A stretch of DNA of 64,000 nucleotides from Teichococcus wenyumeiae (GCF_003696345.1 NZ_RFLX01000006.1:62001-126000); one strand, 5' to 3'. Positions 26,054-36,035 are shown, counted from the stretch's first letter. Numbers and translations are program-made. The notes: generated by a model from the sequence alone, not told the origin.

Positions 26054-27208
26054 ATGTCCCTCGCCTTCGCGCTACGACCCTCTGGTGCCGACCTTGCAGC
26101 GCTCAGCAGGGACTTTGCCAGCCGGGCCGATGCGCATGACCGTGACGGCAGCTTTCCACATGAGAATATCGCCAAGCTGCACCAGGCCGGGCTGCTGGCC
26201 CTGACAGTGCCGCGCCAGAATGGCGGCGCCGGCGCCGGGTTGACCGAGGCGGCGGAAGCCATCGGCGCCGTGGCGCAGGGCTGCGCCTCCACGGGTTTGG
26301 TCTTCGCCATGCAACTGACCCAGCAGGCGGCCCTGGCACGCGAGGAAGTGGTGCCGCATGCGCTGCGCGCACGCGTGGCCATGGATGCCGTGCGGGAAGG
26401 CGCGCTGCTCAATGCGCTCAGGGTGGAGCCGGAACTGGGCTCACCCTCCCGCGGCGGGCTGCCGCAGACCATCGTGCGTCGGCAGCCGGATGGTAGCCTG
26501 CTGCTGACCGGCCGCAAGATCTATTCGACCGGCGCGCCGGGCCTGTCCTGGATGCTGGTCTGGGCCCGCGATGATGCGGAAGAGCCGCGTGTCGGGCCTG
26601 TGCTGGTGCCTGCCCGCGCGCCGGGCGTGCGCATCGTCGAAAGCTGGGACCATATCGGCATGCGGGCCACCGGCAGCCATGACGTGGTCTTCGAAGGCGT
26701 CAGCCTGCCCGCCGCCCATGCCGCCGCCCTGCGCCCGCCAGCCAGCAGGATCGGCGCCGACCCTGGCTTCGGCAGCTGGAACGCCGTGACCCTGGGCGCG
26801 CTTTATACCGGCGTGGCCCGTGCGGCGCGGGAATGGGTGATCACCTTCTTGCGGGAGCGGGTGCCGAGCGGGCTGGGAAAGCCCTTGGCGACCTTGCCGC
26901 GCATGCAGGAGAAGGTTGGCGAGATCGAGGGCCTGCTGGCCGCCAATGCGCGGCTGATCGCTTCCCTCGCCCATGACTTCGATGCCGGTCGCCCCGCTGC
27001 CATGGCGGAGGCGCATCTGCTGAAGGTGGTGCTGGTCGAGAACGCGGTGCGGGCGGTGGAGACTGCCGCTTCCCTGGCCGGCAACCATGCCCTGAGCCGC
27101 CACAACCCGGTCGAGCGGCATTTGCGGGACGTGCTGTGCAGCCGGGTTCACGTGCCTTCGGCCGAGGCGGCGCAGACCGCCGCTGGCCGTGCGGCCCTGT
27201 TGCCCTGA
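26054..27208 (+). CDS. Acyl-CoA dehydrogenase-family protein
   Basis: A 384-residue flavoprotein of the acyl-CoA dehydrogenase fold: an N-terminal helical domain (A-L-S-R-D-F-A-S-R-A), G-L-L-A-L-T-V-P-x-x-N-G-G-A-G-A-G (about residues 50-65), a central beta domain with L-T-G-R-K-I-Y-S-T-G-A (about 157) and G-M-R-A-T-G-S-H-D-V-V-F (about 208), and a C-terminal helical domain. The G-R-K-x-x-x-T-G-A and R-x-T-G-S pattern is also found in flavin monooxygenases of the DszC/SfnB group, so hydroxylation of a small substrate is as possible as acyl-CoA oxidation. ATG 26054 is chosen over the TTG at 26039. Confidence 0.75.
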   Translation: MSLAFALRPSGADLAALSRDFASRADAHDRDGSFPHENIAKLHQAGLLALTVPRQNGGAGAGLTEAAEAIGAVAQGCASTGLVFAMQLTQQAALAREEVVPHALRARVAMDAVREGALLNALRVEPELGSPSRGGLPQTIVRRQPDGSLLLTGRKIYSTGAPGLSWMLVWARDDAEEPRVGPVLVPARAPGVRIVESWDHIGMRATGSHDVVFEGVSLPAAHAAALRPPASRIGADPGFGSWNAVTLGALYTGVARAAREWVITFLRERVPSGLGKPLATLPRMQEKVGEIEGLLAANARLIASLAHDFDAGRPAAMAEAHLLKVVLVENAVRAVETAASLAGNHALSRHNPVERHLRDVLCSRVHVPSAEAAQTAAGRAALLP

Positions 27209-27226
27209 GGGGCGGGCAGGGGCCGC

Positions 27227-27802
27227 TCAGGTCTCCTCGGTCACCGGAGGCGCGGGCGGGCGGCGCCAGTACTGCACCAGCTTGAAGCCGAGATAGAGCA
27301 CCACGACGACGCCGATGGAGCCGAGGGCGTAGATCGTGCCCTTCTCCCCCAGCCAGCCGACAATGTACCAACCGGCACTGACAAAGGCGCTGGCCCAGAG
27401 GCCGGCGGCGATGAAGTTCAGGCACGCGAAGCGCAGCCAGGGCATACGTGCCACGCCGCAGGCGGCCGAGGCCACGTTCCGCACCCCATAGACGAAGCGG
27501 AAGGTCAGCACGAACAACACGCCGTAGCGCTCCAGGAACGCGATGGCGCTGGCCATCTTGCGCTCCGCGCCCGGGATCTTGCGCACCGCCCGGGTGCCGT
27601 ACTTGCGGCCGAGGGTGAACCAGAGCTGGTCGCCCAGGAAGGAACCGATCCAGACCGAGAACATCAGCAGCCAAGGGTCTATCAGTGCTGTGGCCCGCCC
27701 TGCGGCGGCGGCCAGCAACACGAAAGTCTCGCCTTCAAAGAACGCCCAACCGGCGGCGGCCAGATAGGCCAGTGCACCCCAGTCCGCCCACAACTCCGCC
27801 AC
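27227..27802 (-). CDS. DedA-family membrane protein
   Basis: A 191-residue membrane protein with the DedA (SNARE-associated/VTT) domain. It has an early F-F-E-G-E-T-F motif (about residues 21-27), G-S-F-L-G-D-Q-L-W-F-x-x-G-R-K-Y-G (about 53-69) and F-R-F-V-Y-G-V-R-N (about 102-110), with four or five membrane segments. DedA proteins act in envelope homeostasis and are thought to be lipid-flipping, proton-dependent transporters. The start is GTG at 27802. It is convergent with the acyl-CoA dehydrogenase gene. Confidence 0.85.
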   Translation of the reverse strand: MAELWADWGALAYLAAAGWAFFEGETFVLLAAAAGRATALIDPWLLMFSVWIGSFLGDQLWFTLGRKYGTRAVRKIPGAERKMASAIAFLERYGVLFVLTFRFVYGVRNVASAACGVARMPWLRFACLNFIAAGLWASAFVSAGWYIVGWLGEKGTIYALGSIGVVVVLYLGFKLVQYWRRPPAPPVTEET

Positions 27803-28242
27803 TCGTATTCATCTCCCCGGCCAGAAGCGGATGGAGGGCGACGATGCCCTAAACAGGGCCACGAAGGAATAACTCTCTCACAGTCATGTGAGCCTTTTCG
27901 CGACATGGCGCTGCTTTTGAGCGGAATCGCTCCGTTTCCGACAGAAGGCCAAGATACCGGGCAAGCCAGGTTAAGGCGCTTAAGTTTCATTGTGCGATAA
28001 TGGTGCGACAGCGTAACTCATGGGGTGCGAATCGCCCCAAGTTGGCGTCTCTCGACATGACGCTGGGCGTTTCAAGCTGTCAGTCAGGCATCAGGATGCG
28101 CAGCGAATGGGCGGCGGTTGCTGATTTCCGCCCGGAATTCAGGCGCTTCAGGTTCAGAAAGCCTCGGCTTGGCGGATTAGCGGGTTGCCCCTGCTCTGGC
28201 CTGCTGATCATGATGCCGTACCAAGGAAGAACGGGGGCTCAC
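27803..28242. other. 440-bp gap between divergent DedA and ABC binding-protein genes
   Basis: No gene is supported here. The region is AT-richer than its flanks around 27880-28010. GATAAT with flanking GTGCGA repeats (about 27992-28008) could be a -10 region for the ABC operon, without a clear -35. An upstream in-frame extension of the binding protein to 28000 would place a non-hydrophobic 80-residue leader before the signal peptide and is not accepted. Confidence 0.4.
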
Positions 28243-29295
28243 ATGACCAGATGGATCGGGGCAATGCTTGGTGTCGCCGGCCTGACGGCGGCAGCGATGC
28301 CGGCCATGGCGCAAGGCAATGGCCAGATCACCGTGATGGCCTACGGTGACTCCATCTTCAGGGACAACTACGTCTCGGCCGTGATCGAGCCTTTCCAGAA
28401 GGCCAGCGGCACGCAGGTGCAGTATTTCGCCAATCCCGGCAGCGCGCAGATGCTCGGCACCCTGCGGTCCCAGAAGGGCGACCCGCAGGTGGATGTCGTC
28501 ATCATGGACACCACCACCGCCGCCCTGGCCTGTGCCGAGGGACTGGTGGAGAAGGTGACGGCGCAGCAGCTTCCGCTGCTGAACGACATTGCTCAGCAGG
28601 CACGGGATGCCGGCGGCGAATGCGGCCCGGGTGTGACCTTCGACAACCTGGTCATGATCTACAACACCGACAACGTGAAGACCGCGCCGACGGCCTTCGC
28701 GGATATGGCCGCCCCGCAATGGCGCGGCCGCGTCGGCCTCGGCGGCCCGCCGAACATCCAGGGCCTGGCCCTGACCGCCATCCTGGCGCATGCCAATGGC
28801 GGCAGGTGGAACGACATCTCCAAGGCCCTGCCGGCGCTGAAGGCCATCGCCGCCAATACCCAGACCTTCGACCCCAAGCCCGATGCCGTGACGGTGGTGG
28901 TCAGCGGTCAGGTGGACTTCACCACCAACTGGAATGCCCGCGCCCAGCTGGCCAGCATCCAGTCCAAGGGCCGCGTCGGCGTGGTGCTGCCGAAGGAAGG
29001 CACGGCCTTCCAGATCAACACCATCAATGTGGTCGCCGGCAGCAAGAACGCCGCCCAGGCGCGCGCCTTCATGGCCTATGCCCTGGGCACCGAGGCGCAG
29101 AAGGCCTTCACCGAGCGCGTGTTCTATGGTCCTACCAACACCAAGGCGCAGATTGCGCCCGAGGCGCTGAACCGCACCGCCATGGCACCGCAGTACCGCG
29201 ACAGCATCGTGAACATCGATTGGGCCGAGATGCAGAAGCTGCGCGACAGCTGGAACCAGCGCTGGCGGCGCGAGGTCGTGACGGCGGCGCCGTGA
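28243..29295 (+). CDS. Polyamine/iron-type ABC transporter substrate-binding protein (PotD-like)
   Basis: A 350-residue periplasmic protein with a signal peptide ending A-M-A (about residue 22). The mature start I-T-V-M-A-Y-G-D-S-I-F-R-D-N-Y and the later V-D-V-V-I-M-D (about 87-93) place it among extracellular solute-binding proteins of the PotD/type-2 periplasmic fold. ATG 28243 is chosen because the signal peptide begins there; a longer start at 28210 adds only polar residues. It heads an operon with ATPase, two permeases and an RraA-like gene. The substrate could be a polyamine, an organic acid or another small solute. Confidence 0.85.
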   Translation: MTRWIGAMLGVAGLTAAAMPAMAQGNGQITVMAYGDSIFRDNYVSAVIEPFQKASGTQVQYFANPGSAQMLGTLRSQKGDPQVDVVIMDTTTAALACAEGLVEKVTAQQLPLLNDIAQQARDAGGECGPGVTFDNLVMIYNTDNVKTAPTAFADMAAPQWRGRVGLGGPPNIQGLALTAILAHANGGRWNDISKALPALKAIAANTQTFDPKPDAVTVVVSGQVDFTTNWNARAQLASIQSKGRVGVVLPKEGTAFQINTINVVAGSKNAAQARAFMAYALGTEAQKAFTERVFYGPTNTKAQIAPEALNRTAMAPQYRDSIVNIDWAEMQKLRDSWNQRWRREVVTAAP

Positions 29296-30404
29296 CCTTG
29301 GCTGCCACTGATACCGCGCCGCATCTGCGGCTGGATGGCCTGGTCCGCCACTATGCCGGCGCACCCGCGCCGGCGGTGGACCGGGTTTCGCTGGGCCTGC
29401 CGCGCGGCGCGCTGCTGGCCCTGCTGGGGCCTTCGGGCTGCGGCAAGACCACCACGCTGCGCATGATCGCGGGGCTGGAGACACCGGATGCCGGCCGCAT
29501 CCTGGTCGGCGGGCGGGATGTCACCGCGCTGCCGCCGCACAAGCGGCATATGGGCGTGGTTTTCCAGTCCTACGCGCTCTTTCCGCACATGACGGCCGCC
29601 GGCAACGTGGCCTTCGGGCTGGAGATGCAGGGCATGCCGCGCGCCGAGCGCGCGCGCCGCGCCGAGGCGGCACTGGAACTGGTGGGCCTTGCCGCCCTGG
29701 CCGCGCGCAAGCCGCGCCAGCTTTCCGGCGGCCAGCAGCAGCGCGTCGCACTGGCCCGCGCCCTGGCCATCGAGCCCGACCTGCTGCTGCTGGACGAGCC
29801 GCTCTCCGCACTGGACGCCAAGCTGCGGGAAGGGGTGCGGGACGAGATCCGCGCCCTGCAACAGCGGCTTGGCACCACCACCGTCTTCGTCACCCACGAT
29901 CAGGTCGAGGCGCTGGCCATGGCCGACCTCGTGGCGGTGATGAATGCCGGCAGGGTCGAGCAGCTCGCCGCCCCCGAGGAGATCTTCGAGCGCCCGGCCA
30001 CGCGCTTCGTCGCCACCTTCGTCGGCCGCGCCGCGCGCATCAGGGGCGTGCTGGAACCCGGTGGGGTGCTGCGGGCGGAGGGCGGCGCCGCGCTGCGCGC
30101 CGCCGGTGCCGCGCTGGTCGGCCAGGTGGAAGCCTTCCTGCGCCCCCACCGCGTGCGCCTGCTGGGCGCAGGCGAGGCGGCGCCCGCCGGCATCGAGAAT
30201 TTGCTGGAAGGCACCCTGGCCCGCCGCGTCTATACCGGCGAGGTCGTGTCGCTGGAGGCGCAGACCGCCGCCGGCCCCGTCACCGCCGAGGTGCATGCCA
30301 GTGCCGAGGGCGCCTGGCGTGAGATGCAGCCCGGCGCGCCGCTGCGGCTGGCCTTCCGCGCCAATGACCTGCTGGTCTTCCCGGCGCAGGGGGCGGCGGC
30401 GTGA
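29292..30404 (+). CDS. ABC transporter ATP-binding protein (PotA-like)
   Basis: A 370-residue ATPase with Walker A G-P-S-G-C-G-K-T-T (about 45-53), Q-loop F-Q-S-Y-A-L-F-P-H, signature L-S-G-G-Q-Q-Q-R (about 142-149), Walker B L-L-L-L-D-E-P-L-S-A-L-D and the H-loop V-T-H-D-Q. Residues from about 250 form a TOBE-type regulatory domain, as in PotA and MalK. GTG 29292 overlaps the stop of the binding-protein gene. It powers the permease pair encoded directly downstream. Confidence 0.9.
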   Translation: MTLAATDTAPHLRLDGLVRHYAGAPAPAVDRVSLGLPRGALLALLGPSGCGKTTTLRMIAGLETPDAGRILVGGRDVTALPPHKRHMGVVFQSYALFPHMTAAGNVAFGLEMQGMPRAERARRAEAALELVGLAALAARKPRQLSGGQQQRVALARALAIEPDLLLLDEPLSALDAKLREGVRDEIRALQQRLGTTTVFVTHDQVEALAMADLVAVMNAGRVEQLAAPEEIFERPATRFVATFVGRAARIRGVLEPGGVLRAEGGAALRAAGAALVGQVEAFLRPHRVRLLGAGEAAPAGIENLLEGTLARRVYTGEVVSLEAQTAAGPVTAEVHASAEGAWREMQPGAPLRLAFRANDLLVFPAQGAAA

Positions 30405-31237
30405 TCGGCTGGCTGCTGGCGCTGCCGGCGCTCTGCATCCTGGGCATCGCTTTTCTCTGGCCGCTGGCCGCGCTCTTCCGCATCAGCCTGAACCGCACGC
30501 TGGACAGCGGCGCCATGGAAGTGGCCGTCACCGGCGAGAGCTATGCCAAGCTGCTGGGCGACGACTTCACCTGGCAACTGGTCTGGGACACGGTGACGCT
30601 CGCGGCCAGCGCCTCCGCCATGGCGGTGCTGCTGGCGCTGCCGGTGGCGCTGCTGGTGCGGGCGGCCTCGCCGCGCTGGCGGGGCGTGCTGGCGCTGATG
30701 GGCATCGCGCCGCTGCTGATCTCCGGCACCGCGCGGCTGGTGGGCTGGATGGCCATTCTGGGCGACCAGGGGCTGATCAACGTGGTGCTGCAAGGCATGG
30801 GCGTGATCGGCGAGCCGCTGCGCATGATCAACAATTGGACCGGCGTGCGCATCGGCCTGGTGGAAAGCCTGATGCCCTATGCCGTGCTGGTGCTGCTGGC
30901 CGGGCTGGGCCGGCTGGACGGGCGGCTGGAGGAAGCGGCGGCGACGCTGGGCGCCAACCGTGTCCGCACCTTCTTCCGCGTCACGCTGCCGCTGGCGGCG
31001 CCGGCACTGCTGGCAGCCTGGCTGCTGGACGTGGTGCTGGGCATTTCCGCCTTTATCACGCCCAAGCTGATGGGCGGCGGCCGTGTCTTTGTGCTGGCCA
31101 CCGAGATCTATGACCTGGCGCTGGAAAGCGTGAACTGGCCCGCCGCCGCCGCGCTGGCGATGCTGCTGCTGGCCGGGTTGCTGGCGCTGCTGCTGCTGCG
31201 CGGCGTCTTCAGTTGGCTGCCAGGGAGGCGCGCATGA
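30401..31237 (+). CDS. ABC transporter permease 1 (PotB-like)
   Basis: A 278-residue permease with six membrane segments and the ATPase-contact EAA loop [20 protein letters not shown] (about 179-198). Start GTG 30401 overlaps the ATPase stop, and its stop overlaps the ATG of permease 2. It pairs with permease 2 to form the translocation channel. Confidence 0.88.
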   Translation: MIGWLLALPALCILGIAFLWPLAALFRISLNRTLDSGAMEVAVTGESYAKLLGDDFTWQLVWDTVTLAASASAMAVLLALPVALLVRAASPRWRGVLALMGIAPLLISGTARLVGWMAILGDQGLINVVLQGMGVIGEPLRMINNWTGVRIGLVESLMPYAVLVLLAGLGRLDGRLEEAAATLGANRVRTFFRVTLPLAAPALLAAWLLDVVLGISAFITPKLMGGGRVFVLATEIYDLALESVNWPAAAALAMLLLAGLLALLLLRGVFSWLPGRRA

Positions 31238-32022
31238 AGCCGACCTGGATGCTGCGGGTCTTCGCGGCCATCGGCTATGCCGTCCTGATGGCGCCGGCGG
31301 CGCTGGTGCTGGTGCTCTCCTTCAGCGCCGGGGAATACCTGACCTTTCCGCCGCCGGGCTTTTCCACCCGCTGGTATGTGGCGCTGGCCTCCAATGGCGT
31401 GCTGATGTCCGCGCTCGGCACCAGCGCCATCCTGGCCAGCGTGGTGGCGGCGGTGGCCCTGCTGGCGGGCGGGCCGGCCGCCTATGCCATCGCCCGGCTG
31501 GAATTTCCCGGCCGTGGCGTGCTGGCGGCGCTGCTGGCGGCGCCGCTGCTGCTGCCGACGCTGGTGCTGGGCCTCGCCCTGCTGCTGGTGCTGCAACCGC
31601 TAGGTCTGGCCGCCACCTGGCCGGGGCTGGTGCTGGGGCATTGCCTTGTCGCCATTCCCTTCGCCGTGCGGATCATGACCACCGCCTTCGCCGCCGTGCC
31701 GAAGGAACTGGAAGCGGCGGCCTGGACGCTGGGCGCCACGCCGCTGCGCGCCGCGCTGCGCATCACCCTGCCCAATGCAGCGCCGGGTGCCATCGCTGCC
31801 GGGGTGCTGACCTTTCTCGTGTCCTTCGACGAGACGGTGATCAGCCTCTTCCTGGTGGGGCCGCGCCTTTCGACCCTGCCGGTGGAGATGTTCCGCTACG
31901 CCGACCAGTCCGCCGACCCGCTGATCGCCGCCCTGGCGATGAGCCTGATCGCCTTCGCCTTCCTGATGGTGCTGATCGTTGAGCGCCTGATGGGTTTCTC
32001 GAATGCCATGGGACGCAATTGA
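31234..32022 (+). CDS. ABC transporter permease 2 (PotC-like)
   Basis: A 262-residue permease with six membrane segments and an EAA loop E-L-E-A-A-A-W-T-L-G-A-T-P-L-R-A-A-L (about 156-173). The C-terminal S-F-D-E-T-V-I-S-L-F-L is the PotC/PotI signature. It shares ATGA with permease 1, and its TGA overlaps the ATG of the RraA-like gene. Confidence 0.88.
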   Translation: MKPTWMLRVFAAIGYAVLMAPAALVLVLSFSAGEYLTFPPPGFSTRWYVALASNGVLMSALGTSAILASVVAAVALLAGGPAAYAIARLEFPGRGVLAALLAAPLLLPTLVLGLALLLVLQPLGLAATWPGLVLGHCLVAIPFAVRIMTTAFAAVPKELEAAAWTLGATPLRAALRITLPNAAPGAIAAGVLTFLVSFDETVISLFLVGPRLSTLPVEMFRYADQSADPLIAALAMSLIAFAFLMVLIVERLMGFSNAMGRN

Positions 32023-32687
32023 TGCCGAAATATGTTGTTGAGCCGATGCCGGGCCAGATCAGCGCCGAGGTGATCGAGCTGCTGGAGAAGACCGAGACGG
32101 CGACCGTCGGCCACTGGCGCCACTGGGGCTTCGTGAACCGTGGCATCCAGGGCCTGCTGCGCCGCCGCGTGGCCGGCACCGCGGTGACGCTGCAGATCCC
32201 CGGCCCGGATTCCACCCTGCTGCACCACGCGCTCGGCCTGCTGCGCCCCGGCGATATCCTGCTGGTGGACCGGCTGGGCGATGACCGCCATGCCTGCTGG
32301 GGCGGCGGCGTGACCGTGGCCGCCAAGGCGGCCGGCGCCAAGGCCGGCGTGGTGGATGGCCCCTGCACCGATATCGAGGAGATCGAGGCTTCCGACTTCC
32401 CGATGTGGTGCCGTGGCATGGCGCCCATCACCACCCGCATCTACGACCTGGGTGGGCGGATGAACGTGCCGGTCGCCATCGGCGGCGTGGTGGTGAACCC
32501 AGGCGACGCGGTGCTCTGCGACGATTGCGGCGTGCTGGTGCTGCCGCCCGAGGAAGCCGAAGCCGAGGCCCGGCGCGCCATTGAGACCCAGGCGCGCGGC
32601 CTGGAAGGCCAGACGCTGGTGGCCAAGGGCGCCAAGCTGGGAGAGCGTTCCGGTGCCTCTGCCAAGGTGCTGGCCGGCCTGAACTAA
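32022..32687 (+). CDS. RraA-family aldolase/decarboxylase-like protein
   Basis: A 221-residue protein of the RraA/HMG-aldolase fold. G-I-Q-G-L-L-R-R-R-V-A-G-T-A-V-T (about 43-58) and the cluster G-A-K-A-G-V-V-D-G-P-C-T-D (about 107-119) hold the conserved metal- and substrate-binding residues (a normal G-x-V-x-D-G-x-x-R-D is altered: the arginine position reads Cys-Thr). Relatives either cleave 4-hydroxy-2-oxo acids, decarboxylate oxaloacetate, or bind RNase E. Coupling to the ABC transporter by a TGATG overlap favours a catabolic enzyme for the imported compound over an RNase E regulator. Confidence 0.75.
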   Translation: MPKYVVEPMPGQISAEVIELLEKTETATVGHWRHWGFVNRGIQGLLRRRVAGTAVTLQIPGPDSTLLHHALGLLRPGDILLVDRLGDDRHACWGGGVTVAAKAAGAKAGVVDGPCTDIEEIEASDFPMWCRGMAPITTRIYDLGGRMNVPVAIGGVVVNPGDAVLCDDCGVLVLPPEEAEAEARRAIETQARGLEGQTLVAKGAKLGERSGASAKVLAGLN

Positions 32688-32697
32688 ACCGGGCAGG

Positions 32698-32720
32698 GGC
32701 GGGCGGTTCAGCCGCCCGCC
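32698..32720. terminator. Hairpin between convergent RraA-like and DUF4174 genes
   Basis: GGCGGGCGG (32698-32706) and CCGCCCGCC (32712-32720) pair over 9 bp with a 5-nt loop. The stem covers the stop codon of the DUF4174 gene. No T-run follows. Confidence 0.5.
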
Positions 32721-33142
32721 GCTTCCCGCCGCCGCATCGGCATGCCGTCCACCAGCCCGATGACGGGTTCCAGGTCGGATGGCTCCTGCGCCGACCATTT
32801 GGTGCCGCCGTCCTTGCCAACCAGGAAGATGGCAAAGGCCTGCCCGGCCGGCACCTTGAAATGCTGCCGCAGCGCCGCCGCCTCGCCACCACGGTCGGGG
32901 CCCATCCAATGCTCCACCCGGTCGGCGCCGATCACGGCCAGCACGGCCATGTCGCGCTCCTCTAGCGCCGGGCGCGCGGCTTCCAGCCGGCGGCGCTGCT
33001 CGGCCAAGGCCTTGCCGGCGCGGTCGGCGAAGACCACGATGACGCGGTCCTTCCAGGCATAGGCGCCCAGGCTGGCGGCAGTGCCGGCGGCAGCGAAGGC
33101 CATGTTCACTGCCAGCCCGGCGAAGAGGGGTAGCAGGCGCAT
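32708..33142 (-). CDS. DUF4174-family secreted protein
   Basis: A 144-residue protein with a signal peptide (M-R-L-L-P-L-F-A-G-L-A, cleaved near residue 23). The body has a thioredoxin-like beta-alpha pattern and ends in the DUF4174 signature F-L-V-G-K-D-G-G-T-K-W (about 108-118) and D-G-M-P-M-R-R-R-E-A. It has no C-x-x-C, so it is not a thiol oxidoreductase. The family is of unknown function and is usually exported. Confidence 0.75.
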   Translation of the reverse strand: MRLLPLFAGLAVNMAFAAAGTAASLGAYAWKDRVIVVFADRAGKALAEQRRRLEAARPALEERDMAVLAVIGADRVEHWMGPDRGGEAAALRQHFKVPAGQAFAIFLVGKDGGTKWSAQEPSDLEPVIGLVDGMPMRRREAAGG

Positions 33143-33326
33143 GGCACGGCTCCTTCTTGCTTCCCGCTGCCGGGCAACGCGGCAGGGTGGTGAAGGATGC
33201 GCTGATGGCCCGGCCCTGGCTGGTGTATAGAACCGCCGCACTGCACGGCCTCCGACCCTGACCTCCATTCTTGCCTCCCTGCCAGCCTTTCTCCTGCCGC
33301 TCCTGGCCTGGTATGCCGGCCGGCGT

Positions 33327-34697
33327 GTGGCGCGGACGCGTGGGGCGGCGGCGCTCTGGCTGGACCTCGCCTTTCCGCTGGCCACGGCGGCGGGGCTGCT
33401 GGGGCTGACGGGGCTGCCCTGGTTCGCCGGCGTCTCCGCTGCGCTGCCCATGGCCGGGCTTACCCTGGCGGACGCCACCAAGCGCGCGGTGCTGGATGAG
33501 CCGGTGGTCTTCAGCGATGCCGCCATGCTGCCGCTGGTGGTGCGGCACCCCTCGCTCTACCTGCCTTTCGCGGGCACGCACTGGGTAGTGGGCGGCTTCC
33601 TGTTCGGCGTGGCCGCTTTGGCGCTGCTGCTGTCAGCCGAAAGCCACCCGACGCCTTTGTCCTGGGCCGCCCGCGCCGCCCTGCTGCTGGTGGCCCTGGC
33701 CCTGACGCTGGCCCTGTTCAACCCGCCGCGCCGGTTGCGCCGGGCCATCTCGCGCGACCCCTTCGCGGATACGGCGCGCTTCGGCATGATCGGCACGCTG
33801 TCCCTCTACCGCGCCGTGGCGGCGGAGGAACGCGCGGCCCGGCGGGCAGCCCATCCCGCCGCCCCGCCCACCTTCCGGCCGGCGGAGCCGCTGCCGCATG
33901 TGGTGCTGGTGCAGGCCGAATCCTTATGGGACCCGCGCGGCACGCTGGCGGACCTGCCGCCGGACCTGCTGCCGCATTGGGACCGGCTGGGGGCCGAGGC
34001 CCTGGCGCGTGGCCGGCTGGTGGTGAACGGCTTCGGCGCCAATACCATGCGGGCGGAATTCGCGGCGCTGACCGGCATCGCGGCAGAAGCGCAGGGGCTG
34101 GACCGCTTCAACCCCTATTACCGCCTGGCCTCGCCACTGCTGCGGTCCCTGCCGCGCACGCTACGGGCGGCGGGCTACCAGGCGCTGATGCTGCATCCCT
34201 TCGACCGGCGCTTCTTTGGCCGGCACCGCGTCATGCCGGCCCTGGGCTTCGGACGTTTCGACAGCATCCGCCAGTTCCGTGCCGGCCCGTGCGTGGGCAA
34301 GTATGTCGCCGATGCCGCCGTGGCCGCCCGCATCGTGGAAGAACTCTCCGGCGCCGCTGGTCCGGTGCTGGTCTTCGCCGTCACCATGCAGGCCCACGGC
34401 CCCTGGCCCCGACCCGACCCGCAGGCACGCTGGCTGGAGCATCTGCGGGATGCCGATGCCATGCTGGGCGCCCTGGCGGATGCGGCGGCGCGGCTGGACC
34501 GCCCCCTGCTGCTCTGCGCCTATGGCGACCACCAGCCGGCGCTGCCCGGCGCGACGGCGCGGCCGGACCGCCGCACCGACTGGCTGCTCTGGCGCAGCGA
34601 CCGGCCGGGGCAGGGGAAGCAGCGGGACATCGGGGCCGAAGGCATCTTCGAGGCTCTGGCGGAAGCCCTGCGCGGCGGCCCCAAAGGGCAGGAATGA
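33327..34697 (+). CDS. LTA synthase-like sulfatase/phosphotransferase
   Basis: A protein of at least 456 residues: N-terminal membrane segments (to about residue 135) then an alkaline-phosphatase-type sulfatase domain. V-V-L-V-Q-A-E-S-L-W-D-P-R (about 193-205) holds the metal-binding Glu, N-T-M-R-A-E-F-A (about 240-247) the nucleophile Thr, and Y-G-D-H-Q-P (about 401-406) the second metal site, as in LtaS/MdoB enzymes that transfer phosphoglycerol to glycans or lipids. In-frame, no ATG, GTG or TTG lies between an in-frame TAG (33228) and GTG 33327, yet the intervening codons from CTG 33258 encode a perfect extra membrane helix. A CTG start is therefore possible. Confidence 0.8.
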   Translation: MARTRGAAALWLDLAFPLATAAGLLGLTGLPWFAGVSAALPMAGLTLADATKRAVLDEPVVFSDAAMLPLVVRHPSLYLPFAGTHWVVGGFLFGVAALALLLSAESHPTPLSWAARAALLLVALALTLALFNPPRRLRRAISRDPFADTARFGMIGTLSLYRAVAAEERAARRAAHPAAPPTFRPAEPLPHVVLVQAESLWDPRGTLADLPPDLLPHWDRLGAEALARGRLVVNGFGANTMRAEFAALTGIAAEAQGLDRFNPYYRLASPLLRSLPRTLRAAGYQALMLHPFDRRFFGRHRVMPALGFGRFDSIRQFRAGPCVGKYVADAAVAARIVEELSGAAGPVLVFAVTMQAHGPWPRPDPQARWLEHLRDADAMLGALADAAARLDRPLLLCAYGDHQPALPGATARPDRRTDWLLWRSDRPGQGKQRDIGAEGIFEALAEALRGGPKGQE

Positions 34698-34788
34698 CGC
34701 CCCGGCCCTGGCAGGGCGGCACCTGCGGACACATCTGAAGCGGTGACGCGCGGCACAGGCCGCTCCTTCACTACCGAAAGTGTTCCGC

Positions 34789-35790
<1,002 letters not shown>

Positions 35791-35798
35791 CCCATCCT

Positions 35799-36005
35799 TC
35801 AGACGGAAGCGCGTGTCGGCCGGTCCGATACCGCTTCCGCCTGCCAAAGCTGCTCGGCGATGCGGTCGATCTCCCGCGGGTCGAGCGGCAGGCCGGCTGG
35901 GTCGCGCCGCAGGGCGCCGCTTTGCAGCGGTTTGGGCTGCGCCTGCCGGTGTGCCGCCATCAGGGCGACGAGGCTGGTGGTGCCAATGGAACGATGGTGC
36001 TGCAT
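35799..36005 (-). CDS. Small hypothetical protein next to a Fur-like box
   Basis: A 68-residue protein I do not recognise. The sequence starts M-Q-H-H-R-S-I-G-T-T-S-L-V-A-L-M-A-A-H-R and ends in an acidic/basic helix (D-P-R-E-I-D-R-I-A-E-Q-L-W). There is no signal peptide or membrane segment. AGGAAAG lies 5 nt before the ATG, and a Fur-like palindromic motif begins 31 bp upstream, so it is likely a real gene induced by iron starvation. It is convergent with the luciferase-like gene, with 8 bp between stops. Confidence 0.55.
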   Translation of the reverse strand: MQHHRSIGTTSLVALMAAHRQAQPKPLQSGALRRDPAGLPLDPREIDRIAEQLWQAEAVSDRPTRASV

Positions 36006-36035
36006 GGTGCTTTCCTGCGGCTATGAGCTCATTCA

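Noticed and set aside
28000..28242. N-terminal extension of the ABC binding protein to 28000
   Set aside because: It would put about 80 polar residues before a good signal peptide.
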